From Chloroflexota bacterium (lineage in GTDB: Bacteria > Chloroflexota > UBA4733): a stretch of DNA of 25,248 nucleotides. Shown here in pieces: positions 15,599 through 22,801 of the stretch. A program made the position numbers and the translations under genes. The stretch spans positions 1-25,248 of the forward strand of contig JANWJO010000139.1 in the NCBI GenBank assembly GCA_025449435.1, in the 5' to 3' direction. Numbering within the stretch: the first letter of the stretch is position 1; each line of letters starts with the position of its first letter. The notes under the pieces are model-generated. The model was not told the origin of the DNA. It worked only from the letters and a program-made list of their open reading frames with translations, and did not search any database.

Positions 15599-16474
15599 CT
15601 AATTCCCCTTCGCTCGCTCAATGGCGCCTTCGATAGCGCGCCGCATCATGACCTCGGCCAGATGACGCCGCTGGGCAATAGTGCCACGCGTGTCGCCGAT
15701 GGGTTTAGCTGCCGCCTTGGCGAGCTCAACCGCGTGGGCGATGCCCTCGGCAGTTGCCGCGACGCCCTCGAGTGCCTGCGACGCGTCCTCCAGGAAGAGC
15801 GGTTGCGGTGCAACAGCGCCGAGTGCCAGCCGGGCGTGGCGGATGATGTTGGCGTGCGTATCAAGCTCTACCACAGCGGCAGCGTTGACCACCGCGATGT
15901 CCATTTCGTTGCGTGGAATGAAGCGCAGGAACCTGCCACCGCTATGTCGCTTCGGCGTCGGGATGTCCATGCCAACCAGCAATTCGCCGTGTTCTAGGAC
16001 TGATCGACCCGGCGAGATGCAGAAGTGCTCGACGGGCACCGTCCGCCGTCCGTTTGGGCCAGCGATCACACACGTTGCCCCCAACGCGATGAGCGACGGA
16101 ATACCGTCGGCGGCCGGTGAGGCGTTACAGAGATTGCCGCCAAGTGTGGCTCGGCCCTGTATGGCGGTGCCGCCTATCAGCGATGCCGAATCCACCAGGA
16201 TCGGATAGGCATGCTGCACGTCGCGGTGCTCATACACCGTGCAGCAGGGCGCGGCGGCGCCGAGGCGCAGTCCGTCGCTTTGACTGAAGGAGAGTTCATT
16301 CAGCTCGGCGATGGCCTTGATATCGACGAGCACATCGACGTGCCGGCGTCCTTCTCGCAATTGCACCAGCACGTCAGTGCCACCGGCCAGAACGCGCCCG
16401 CCGGCGCCCGCTTCGGCTAGCACGCGTACCGCCTGGTCGACCGACGTGGGTGCCACGTATTCGAAGTTTCGCAC
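15599..16474 (-). CDS. Molybdenum hydroxylase FAD-binding subunit (CoxM-like)
   Basis: A 291-residue FAD subunit of the xanthine dehydrogenase/CO dehydrogenase family. FAD-contact motifs are VLAGGTDVLVQ (about 28-38) and the TLGGNLCNASPAAD loop around residues 115-130; the C-terminal CO-dehydrogenase flavoprotein domain follows (LALGAVAPQPLFLEDA). The GTG start at 16474 (MRNFEYVAPTS) is preferred over an upstream in-frame ATG at 16549: GAGGAG lies nine bases before it, and the family starts at this point. It is the first gene of the run and is divergent from the phosphatase-Rieske gene across 182 bases. Confidence 0.94.
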   Translation of the reverse strand: MRNFEYVAPTSVDQAVRVLAEAGAGGRVLAGGTDVLVQLREGRRHVDVLVDIKAIAELNELSFSQSDGLRLGAAAPCCTVYEHRDVQHAYPILVDSASLIGGTAIQGRATLGGNLCNASPAADGIPSLIALGATCVIAGPNGRRTVPVEHFCISPGRSVLEHGELLVGMDIPTPKRHSGGRFLRFIPRNEMDIAVVNAAAVVELDTHANIIRHARLALGAVAPQPLFLEDASQALEGVAATAEGIAHAVELAKAAAKPIGDTRGTIAQRRHLAEVMMRRAIEGAIERAKGN

Positions 16475-16518
16475 TACATGTAGCTCCTCAACTTGACCGT
16501 GAGACTGGCCTAGCCTAT

Positions 16519-16534
16519 CACCAGCGCTATGGTG
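16519..16534. promoter_or_regulatory. Imperfect palindrome, possible operator between divergent genes
   Basis: CACCAGCGCTATGGTG has matching CACCA and TGGTG arms around a six-base centre. It sits about 45 bases upstream of the FAD subunit GTG and about 120 bases upstream of the phosphatase-Rieske GTG. On the minus strand a TTGCAC/TAGGCT pair with a 17-base spacer overlaps it, a weak promoter match. Regulatory role is a guess from position. Confidence 0.25.
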
Positions 16535-16599
16535 GTGCAAGCGTTTCACTGTAGAAGCACGCCCAACCGCGTGCCGCTCAAATCCATTGCACGTGCCCC

Positions 16600-16605
16600 T
16601 ACAAT
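16600..16605 (+). promoter_or_regulatory. Possible -10 element of the phosphatase-Rieske gene
   Basis: TACAAT, five of six bases of the -10 consensus, lies 51 bases before the GTG at 16657. No good -35 at the usual distance. Confidence 0.3.
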
Positions 16606-16656
16606 GGGCGAATGTCCAAGCGCTGAGGACGCGCTCACTTCCGGAAGGATGGCTGG

Positions 16657-17616
16657 GTGGCCACGACGATTCTGTTAATCCGTCACGCCGACGTGTTCAA
16701 CCCCGACAACGTGATTTATGGACGCCTGCCCCACTTCCGGCTGAGCGACTACGGGCAGTATTTTGCTCGCAAGACGGCTACACACCTTGCCAATATGCCG
16801 ATTGCAGCCTTTTACACAAGCCCGTTACTGCGGGCGCTGCAAACCACACGCATCCTGGCTGCTCCCCATGCTGGCGTGCCCGTGCGGTCCACGAGCCGGC
16901 TGTCGGAAGTACGCAGTTCGTGGCAGGGTACGCGCTATAACGACTTACCACCGGACAAGACGGTGTACGACCTGAGGCGGGAACCTACTGATGAGTCGAT
17001 CGACGATGTCTGGCAGCGGATGAGCGCCACCGTTCGCGCGCTCGCACAGCAACACGCCGACCAGACGGTAGCGTGTGTGAGTCACGGGGACCCCATAAAG
17101 ATAGCGACACTCGGATTTCAGGGCCGCACCCTCGATGGCAGTGCTGTGCGCGAGCCCGACCCTGCGCGCTGCTCTGTAACGTCACTCACGTTTCATGCAG
17201 GTGCGGACAAGCCTGCCGTTGCCTATGAGGATGTCGTGGGGGCCAGCGACTTTCGCAAAGTGGCCTCGCTGGATGATCTCGCACCCAACACGATGCTCAA
17301 GGTGCAGATGGGCCGGCAGGACGTGCTGCTCTTCCGCATCAGTGGCGGCGAAGTTTATGCCACGCAGAACCGTTGTGGGCACATGCGGACGTGCCTGGAC
17401 GAGGGCTCCTTCGACGGCACGCTTGTCACGTGCCCATTGCACGGCGCGCAGTTTGATGTGACTTCCGGCAAGGTTGTGCGGCAACCCGATGTGGGCGCTG
17501 GCGAGGTATCCCGTTATGGTACTCCTGGCAAGCTTTTGTCTCCGATCGAGACACAACGGCTACGTGCCTTCGAGGTAGAAATCCGCGGGAGCGAGATCTT
17601 CGCTAAAAGTCGCTAA
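16657..17616 (+). CDS. Histidine phosphatase - Rieske 2Fe-2S fusion protein
   Basis: A 319-residue two-domain protein. Residues 1-180 are a histidine phosphatase (phosphoglycerate mutase-like) domain: LIRHADV (R9, H10, the phospho-His), SPLLRALQTT (R59), LSEV (E84) and CVSHGDPIK (H143). Residues about 198-312 are a Rieske 2Fe-2S domain: CGH (C240, H242) and CPLH (C259, H262) with FRISGGEVYATQNRC and GAQFDVTSGKVV around them, resembling NirD or ferredoxin-type Rieske proteins. Both active sites look intact. The GTG at 16657 has GGAAGG eight bases upstream. I see no stop or frameshift between the domains. The Rieske part probably transfers electrons and the phosphatase part removes a phosphate, but I know of no characterised pairing of this kind. 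It is divergent from the molybdenum hydroxylase operon. Confidence 0.92.
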   Translation: MATTILLIRHADVFNPDNVIYGRLPHFRLSDYGQYFARKTATHLANMPIAAFYTSPLLRALQTTRILAAPHAGVPVRSTSRLSEVRSSWQGTRYNDLPPDKTVYDLRREPTDESIDDVWQRMSATVRALAQQHADQTVACVSHGDPIKIATLGFQGRTLDGSAVREPDPARCSVTSLTFHAGADKPAVAYEDVVGASDFRKVASLDDLAPNTMLKVQMGRQDVLLFRISGGEVYATQNRCGHMRTCLDEGSFDGTLVTCPLHGAQFDVTSGKVVRQPDVGAGEVSRYGTPGKLLSPIETQRLRAFEVEIRGSEIFAKSR

Positions 17617-17649
17617 CTGCAAACTTGGGTATTCAACCGTTGGAAGATG

Positions 17650-19062
17650 TCAAGCTCCTCTGGCTGCAGTAGTAGCCAGCAGTGACTGCGTGCCGGGAGC
17701 CGTTGGTGCGGAATTCGGGCGGTACGCAAAGGTCGGCACCTCACGCCCGAGCCAAGCGGCACAGGACGCCAAAGCTGGGCCACGTAAAGTTGGGTACTCC
17801 TCTTCCAGTTGCGTTAGCGCATCAACATCCGTTTTGCCTTCGGCTACTATGGCAGAGCCTCGCTCACGCATGGCAGCTCGGTGCACGGGTGCGAGTGCAG
17901 CTTGGCACGCCACAGCGAGGTCACGGTAATCGGTAGGTTCGTGGTCCTTGCCAGCCGCCTTCGCCGCCATTTCCACGATCGTGAAAAACCCGACGGGGAA
18001 GCGGAGGAGCGCATCACGCCGTTTATTCAACTCGACCCGCTGCGAGCGAAGTCCGTCCAGTACCTGCAAGACCTCAACCGATGACTTCCAGCGTTCGGAC
18101 TCTAGGAACGCGGCTACGACTCCTGGCTGTTCAGACGGTCGCTCCGCAAACAGCGGCGTGTGAATGAGCGTGAGTGCACCCAGTGCTCCTGCACCGAGAC
18201 GGTAATACTGTTCCATCCGGCCCAAGTTCTTCAGCCCAGAAGGATCAAGGTGATCGAGACGGGCAAGGTCCACTCCCGCGGGCCAACCCGGCAAATCGCC
18301 AAGAAACGTCTCGGTAGGTAGGCTTATGAGCACTATGTCGCGCGCCAGGAGTGGTCGTTTACGCTGCCGGTTCTCCTTGCTAGCCAAGTGAGAACGGTTG
18401 AAAGCGGTATCCGGAGAAAAGAAGAGACCAGGTGCCACCACGACCGCGCCAGTTTCCATGGCCAGCTGTAAGGCAGTGCGTGGCTCAATGGTGGCAGAGT
18501 GCAGGTGTACGTCTGGCAGATGCCAGCCAGCGACTACTAGCGCATCCCATAGCGCTTGCACGGTCAGATCTCCACCCCGCCGCACGAGATCGGCTAATCG
18601 ATCGCTGTCCACTTGATCGAAGCTCGCCGTGTCGAGACTCACTTTGCAGTCGACGGCGTGAACCACCGCTTGCTCCGCGTTCGACAGGGAGCAAACTACG
18701 AGGTCAGGACACGACACGCCAACTCGCTCGATCTCGCGATGTATGGCCGGGTCGCCATCGAGTTCACAGATGTGTACATCGCTAGCGCTGTGCAAGCTGG
18801 CCATGGGTAGTTCGGTCGAATGGTCGCGCGCCCATGCGGTGGCAACCTGTTCCCATTTCTTGCCGACGTGCGCACTGGCATCGCCCCAATTCCCCACAGC
18901 CCGCGCATAGGCTTCTGCATCGAGGTTAATCAGCGACGCTTGAGCGAGCACGACTGGGCGCACTCTTCGAGCCATGACATACCGGGTGATGTCGCGCTGA
19001 CGTTTGGAAGGGAGTGCCTGATCGGCGGTTGGGTCGCCGGCAAGAACCACGGAGCTATCCAT
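17650..19062 (-). CDS. Uncharacterised protein, possible PD-(D/E)XK nuclease-like core
   Basis: A 470-residue protein I do not recognise. The segment 67-140 fits a PD-(D/E)XK pattern: a helix with Glu (GKKWEQVATAW, E71), then CPDLVV (P119-D120), then AVDCKVS (D138, K140), separated by a plausible beta hairpin. That set is the catalytic core of many restriction-like nucleases. The rest (170-470) is mixed helical, with LFFSPDTAFNRSH near 225-240 and no known motif. No methyltransferase, helicase or toxin partner is adjacent. The ATG at 19062 lacks a clear ribosome-binding site; an ATG at 18975 is a possible alternative, but it also lacks one. Its stop faces that of the phosphatase-Rieske gene 33 bases away. 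It could be a nuclease or a structural relative without activity. Confidence 0.8.
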   Translation of the reverse strand: MDSSVVLAGDPTADQALPSKRQRDITRYVMARRVRPVVLAQASLINLDAEAYARAVGNWGDASAHVGKKWEQVATAWARDHSTELPMASLHSASDVHICELDGDPAIHREIERVGVSCPDLVVCSLSNAEQAVVHAVDCKVSLDTASFDQVDSDRLADLVRRGGDLTVQALWDALVVAGWHLPDVHLHSATIEPRTALQLAMETGAVVVAPGLFFSPDTAFNRSHLASKENRQRKRPLLARDIVLISLPTETFLGDLPGWPAGVDLARLDHLDPSGLKNLGRMEQYYRLGAGALGALTLIHTPLFAERPSEQPGVVAAFLESERWKSSVEVLQVLDGLRSQRVELNKRRDALLRFPVGFFTIVEMAAKAAGKDHEPTDYRDLAVACQAALAPVHRAAMRERGSAIVAEGKTDVDALTQLEEEYPTLRGPALASCAAWLGREVPTFAYRPNSAPTAPGTQSLLATTAARGA

Positions 19063-19169
19063 TCAAGCCACAAACCAACAAGCACAAGGGCGTGCTCGAC
19101 ATCTCATAGTGACATGGCATGCTACGGCCCCGTGTCACCCTGGCACGTTTCGGCGAGCGGAGGTATCGA

Positions 19170-19904
19170 GTGCATCTGGATGTGGCGTTTACTCCATCCG
19201 AACTCGACGCCAAGACGCCAGCCGTGTGTATTGTGGTGGACGTGATTCGCGCGACGACGACGATCGCGACCATGTTTGCACAGGGCGCCAGCACCGTCTA
19301 CGTCGCCCGGACTCTTGAATCGGGCCGCGCGTTTGCGCGAGCGCATGGCTTCATCCTGTGCGGCGAAGTAGGGGGCGCTCGGCCACCTGGGTTCGATTAT
19401 GGCAACTCACCACGCGAAATCACGCAACTCGATCTGCACGGTCGCGTCTGCGTGCTGTGCACGACGAATGGCACGGTAGCCTTGCACGCCGTCAACGCCA
19501 GCGAAGCGGCCTTTGTCGGAGCACTGGTGAACGCGGGCTCGGTGATCCGACAGGCAATGCAATCGCTGCCGTCGCAGCGGCTGACCGTCGTCTGCTCGGG
19601 TCGCTCCGGCGCATTCGCGTTCGACGACGCCTACTGCGCTGGTGTGCTGATCGCCGAAGCGTTAACGGTTGCACCGCACGCCGCGTTATCCGATACCGCT
19701 ACAGCGGCAGTGAGCATGGCTCGTGGCTGGAGCTCGCCGCTGCAAGCATTACGAGCCTCACTGAGTGCGTCCTCGCTCGAACCATTGGGGCTCGCCGGTG
19801 ATGTGGCCTTCGCCGCACAACATAACCTGTTTGACATCGCTCCACGCCTTGTGCGCTCTCCCACCGACGCCAGGCATCCCGTTGTCTTGGTGACGGAGAG
19901 CTAA
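19170..19904 (+). CDS. comB: 2-phosphosulfolactate phosphatase family protein (ComB-like)
   Basis: A 244-residue protein of the ComB family, which in methanogens hydrolyses 2-phosphosulfolactate to sulfolactate during coenzyme M synthesis and occurs in many bacteria. Motifs: VVDVIRATTTIATMFAQGA near the start, CGEVGGARPPGFDYGNSPRE in the middle, CTTNGTVAL, and VVCSGRSGAFAFDDAYCAGV. The GTG at 19170 is preferred to an ATG at 19119 because GGAGG lies six bases upstream and the protein then begins at the conserved strand (VHLDVAFTPSE). No other coenzyme M or sulfolactate genes are in the window, so the substrate in this organism is uncertain. It precedes argS on the same strand by 62 bases. Confidence 0.88.
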   Translation: MHLDVAFTPSELDAKTPAVCIVVDVIRATTTIATMFAQGASTVYVARTLESGRAFARAHGFILCGEVGGARPPGFDYGNSPREITQLDLHGRVCVLCTTNGTVALHAVNASEAAFVGALVNAGSVIRQAMQSLPSQRLTVVCSGRSGAFAFDDAYCAGVLIAEALTVAPHAALSDTATAAVSMARGWSSPLQALRASLSASSLEPLGLAGDVAFAAQHNLFDIAPRLVRSPTDARHPVVLVTES

Positions 19905-19966
19905 AGGAGGCAGGAATCCCGCTGGTAGACTGACGGCCACTACCCAGCAGAAAGGCCGGATGCCAG

Positions 19967-21895
19967 TTGGCGACGATTCTGGAGCGCGTGCTGATCCACG
20001 GTGTCGAATCGGCCATTGCGCAGCTTGGCCATGAACTCGGATCGCAGCGTGTCGAGGTGCGAGCTGCCAGCAAACCAGAGTTTGGCGACTTCAGCACGCC
20101 AGTGTGTATGGCGCTGGCGCCTCGCTTGAAGCTCGACCGCATGGCGCTGGCAACCGCGCTGGCCGAACAACTGCGCAGTCAGTCAATTCCGTTTGTTAAG
20201 CAGGTGACCGTGTCGCCGCCCGGCTTCGTGAACTTCGGCATCGACGCTATCGCCTACGGGCTGGCCTTGACCACCGATGTGCTCAAGGAGGAGACCTCGT
20301 TCGGGCATACCAGTAAAGCGGCTCCTACCAAAGTCATCATCGAGCACACCAACATCAACAGCAATAAGGCAGCGCACGCCGGCCATCTGCGCAACGCGTG
20401 CCTTGGTGATTCGGTGGCGCGGGTGCTGCGCGCCCTTGGCAACGACGTGGAAGTACAGAACTACATCGACGACACTGGAGTCCAGGTCGCAGACGTGGTG
20501 GCTGGTTTCCAAACGCTGGGGCTGACCTATGATGGCCTGCAGCCGTTCGACTACTTCACTTCCCAGGTGTACACCACCATGCAGCGCCGCTACGAGGTCG
20601 AACCAGCACTTGTGAGTGAGCGCATGCGTGTGTTGCGCGAGATCGAAGATAGGGACAGCAGCACGGCAAGGTTCGCCAAGCGGATGTCGGAGCGGATCGT
20701 CACACGTCATCTAGAAACGATGGCGCGCGTCGGTGTGCAGTATGACCTGCTCACCTGGGAATCGGACATCCTGGAGCTCGGCTTCTGGCAGGCTGCCTTT
20801 GCGATGCTGCGCCAGCGCAACCTGCTGGAGCAACCTGCAGAGGGGCCGCTGGCCGGGTGTTGGGTGGTGCCGTTTGGCGAGGGCGCGGTGGCGACGGCCA
20901 CCGGCGAGCGTTCCTCCGATAAGGTCCTGGTGAAAAGCGATGGCGTGGTCACTTATACCGGCAAAGACATCGCCTACCAATTGTGGAAGTTCGGACTGCT
21001 CGGGCGTGACTTCGCCTTTCGCTTGTGGTCAACGCAAGTCGATGGTACACCGTTGTGGTCCACAACGACACGTGCCGGAGGCGGCGAGCACCGCTCTTTT
21101 GGACACGGCCAGCGCGTCATAAATGTGATCGACGTGCGCCAGGCGTACCCACAAGAGGTAGTGTACGAGTCGTTGCGGCGGCTTGGCTTTGTGCAACAGG
21201 CCGACAACTCGACCCACCTGTCGTACGAGGTGGTAGCACTGTCGGCGGCCGCGGCGGAGTCACTGGGCGTGGCCGTTGACGACAGCAAACACGTCTATGC
21301 GTTCTCTGGGCGTCAGGGGATCGAGGTAAAGGCCGACGACCTGCTCAACTTGGCTACCGAGCGAATGGCGGCAAAATTGGCCGAGCAGGAGAATGCGGGT
21401 CGCGCCAAATCTACTGGCGTGTCTACCGCGGCTTTACTCGCGGCCGGGGCGGTGCGCTATTACCTGCTCAAATTCGGCCTGAACCAGATCATCCCGTTTG
21501 ACTTTGACGACGCGCTGCGCCACACGGGCGAGACGGGAGTCTACCTGCAGTATGCCTACGCACGGGCCTGCAATGTGTTGCGGCGAACCGGCTCGCCACA
21601 GCCGGCGGCCGCGCCGGAAGCGATCCTACCTGCCGACAAAGCGTTGATTCTGTGCATTAGCCGGTTTCCTGCCGTTGTGCTCGACGCTGGGGAGAAACTC
21701 GCCCCACCATTGCTGGCGCGCTACGCGTTTGAACTGGCGACGGCGTTTAGTGACTTCTACGAGCACACGCCCGCCCTCTACCGCGAGACCGACGCAGCGT
21801 TGCGGCACTTCCGTTACCAACTCGTGGATGCCTGCCGCCAAACCTTGCACAACGCATTGCAGCTCCTGGGAATCACCCCACTCGAAGCGATTTGA
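19967..21895 (+). CDS. argS: Arginyl-tRNA synthetase
   Basis: A class I synthetase of 642 residues that charges tRNA-Arg. The N-terminal additional domain (about 1-110) is followed by the HIGH-equivalent HAGH (137-140) in IEHTNINSNKAAHAGHLRN and by NYIDDTGVQVADVVAGF. The KMSK-equivalent lies in FSGRQGIEVKADDLL (F446 onward), and the anticodon-binding DALR domain near 520-642 contains YLQYAYARACNVLRR. The EHTNIN/YIDD form differs from the E. coli-type VEFVSANPTGPLHVGHGR. The start is TTG at 19967, with AAAGG 11 bases upstream; a nearby ATG at 19960 is in another frame and reads only a short peptide. It converges with rsfS across a hairpin-rich region. Confidence 0.95.
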   Translation: MATILERVLIHGVESAIAQLGHELGSQRVEVRAASKPEFGDFSTPVCMALAPRLKLDRMALATALAEQLRSQSIPFVKQVTVSPPGFVNFGIDAIAYGLALTTDVLKEETSFGHTSKAAPTKVIIEHTNINSNKAAHAGHLRNACLGDSVARVLRALGNDVEVQNYIDDTGVQVADVVAGFQTLGLTYDGLQPFDYFTSQVYTTMQRRYEVEPALVSERMRVLREIEDRDSSTARFAKRMSERIVTRHLETMARVGVQYDLLTWESDILELGFWQAAFAMLRQRNLLEQPAEGPLAGCWVVPFGEGAVATATGERSSDKVLVKSDGVVTYTGKDIAYQLWKFGLLGRDFAFRLWSTQVDGTPLWSTTTRAGGGEHRSFGHGQRVINVIDVRQAYPQEVVYESLRRLGFVQQADNSTHLSYEVVALSAAAAESLGVAVDDSKHVYAFSGRQGIEVKADDLLNLATERMAAKLAEQENAGRAKSTGVSTAALLAAGAVRYYLLKFGLNQIIPFDFDDALRHTGETGVYLQYAYARACNVLRRTGSPQPAAAPEAILPADKALILCISRFPAVVLDAGEKLAPPLLARYAFELATAFSDFYEHTPALYRETDAALRHFRYQLVDACRQTLHNALQLLGITPLEAI

Positions 21896-22392
21896 GGGCA
21901 AGTAAGCTGACCCCCGTTGGGGAGTGAAACTACGACCTCCCTGTAGGTCCTCCCTTTGGGGCTGGCTGGAGGTGGTACGACAAGCAAACGGTAATCCTAA
22001 CCAGCCATTTTCTCTGGTCGCCACCGCCTGCCGCTGAAGCAGCAGGCTCCGTTCGTTCGCCCCGGAAACGGGGCTGAGCAGTGCTGGCACTAACTGCGGC
22101 GGTCCCCAAGCCTGCTTCAGCAGGCGGACGAGCGTAGCCCGACCATTCATTGTCGGACACAGCACCGGGACCTGTTCCTGCCCCCTTGCTGTACCAGCCC
22201 AGTCAGCCCGCCAAGGGAGACGTTGCGCCGGAATGGCGCGGCCGGCGTGAAACAGGCACGAAGGTCACGGTACTGCCAGCGGCTCCGTCTCCCCGCCAGC
22301 GGGGACTGGGTGCCCTTTGGGCGTGGGGTCCGCAACCTGTGCGACGGCGGGCCAGGAGCAAAAGGTTTCCGTGCTTGCAGGAGATGGACCAG
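21896..22392. other. Hairpin-rich intergenic block between convergent genes
   Basis: 497 bases between the ends of argS and rsfS with no convincing gene. At least nine short perfect hairpins are visible: CCCC/GGGG at 21912-21922; GACCT/AGGTC at 21934-21949; GCCTGC/GCAGGC at 22026-22047; GCCCCG-GAAA-CGGGGC at 22059-22074; GCCTGC-TTCA-GCAGGC at 22110-22125; CCGAC/GTCGG at 22139-22156; GCGCC/GGCGC at 22225-22239; TCCCCGC/GCGGGGA at 22290-22305; GCCC-TTT-GGGC at 22312-22322. The loop word GCTGAAGC (22033-22040) is the exact reverse complement of GCTTCAGC (22114-22121). This could be a mosaic of palindromic repeats or a structured RNA; I cannot tell which. Confidence 0.65.
22026..22125. repeat. 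Pair of GCCTGC/GCAGGC hairpins flanking a GAAA-loop hairpin
   Basis: Two hairpins with the same six-pair stem (22026-22047 and 22110-22125) flank a GCCCCG-GAAA-CGGGGC hairpin (22059-22074). Segments 22033-22040 and 22114-22121 are perfectly complementary, allowing a long-range stem instead of the local ones. The GNRA loop favours an RNA-level role, but no transcript evidence exists. Confidence 0.55.
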
Positions 22393-22752
22393 CTACAAGA
22401 TGCGGGCGACCGTTCCAGCTCCTGACCACAGCTCCTCGAGCGCGTAAAATCGCCGCTCCGCTGGCGTGAAGATATGCACGACAACCCCATTGAAGTCCAG
22501 CGCGACCCACCGGCCGTCCCGTAAACCTTCTACGCGCACGGCCGGGACGCCATTCTTGCCTAAATCTTCCAGAACATGGTCGGCCAAGGCGCGCACTTGC
22601 CGCTCCGTAGACCCGGTGGTGATGACAAAATAATCGGCGAGGACCGATAGCTTGCGAATATCCAAAAGGGCGGTATCCTCCGCCAGATGCTCGACCAACG
22701 AGTCTACGATCGAGTGCGCCACGTCGCGTTGGGACAGTGTGCTACTAGTCAT
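22393..22752 (-). CDS. rsfS: Ribosome silencing factor RsfS
   Basis: A 119-residue RsfS/Iojap/YbeB-family protein, which binds ribosomal protein L14 (uL14) and blocks joining of the 30S and 50S subunits when nutrients are scarce. Family motifs: LDIRKLSVLADYFVITTGST, RQVRALADHVLEDLG, VEGLRDGRWVALDFNGVVVH and FTPAERRFYALEELW. Length is typical. The ATG at 22752 has GGAGG only three bases upstream, close but the only reasonable start before the domain. It follows the UPF0182 gene by 49 bases on the same strand; nadD and Nudix genes, its usual neighbours, are not here. Confidence 0.95.
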   Translation of the reverse strand: MTSSTLSQRDVAHSIVDSLVEHLAEDTALLDIRKLSVLADYFVITTGSTERQVRALADHVLEDLGKNGVPAVRVEGLRDGRWVALDFNGVVVHIFTPAERRFYALEELWSGAGTVARIL

Positions 22753-22801
22753 CGTCCTCCTTCACGGTCGCCAGAACGTTCCGCTCACAGTACCCGTTCC
22801 C

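Noticed and set aside
19904..19966. Perfect AAAGGAGG right after the ComB-like stop, suggesting a small gene before argS.
   Set aside because: No start codon lies 5-10 bases downstream, and no open frame of useful length follows.
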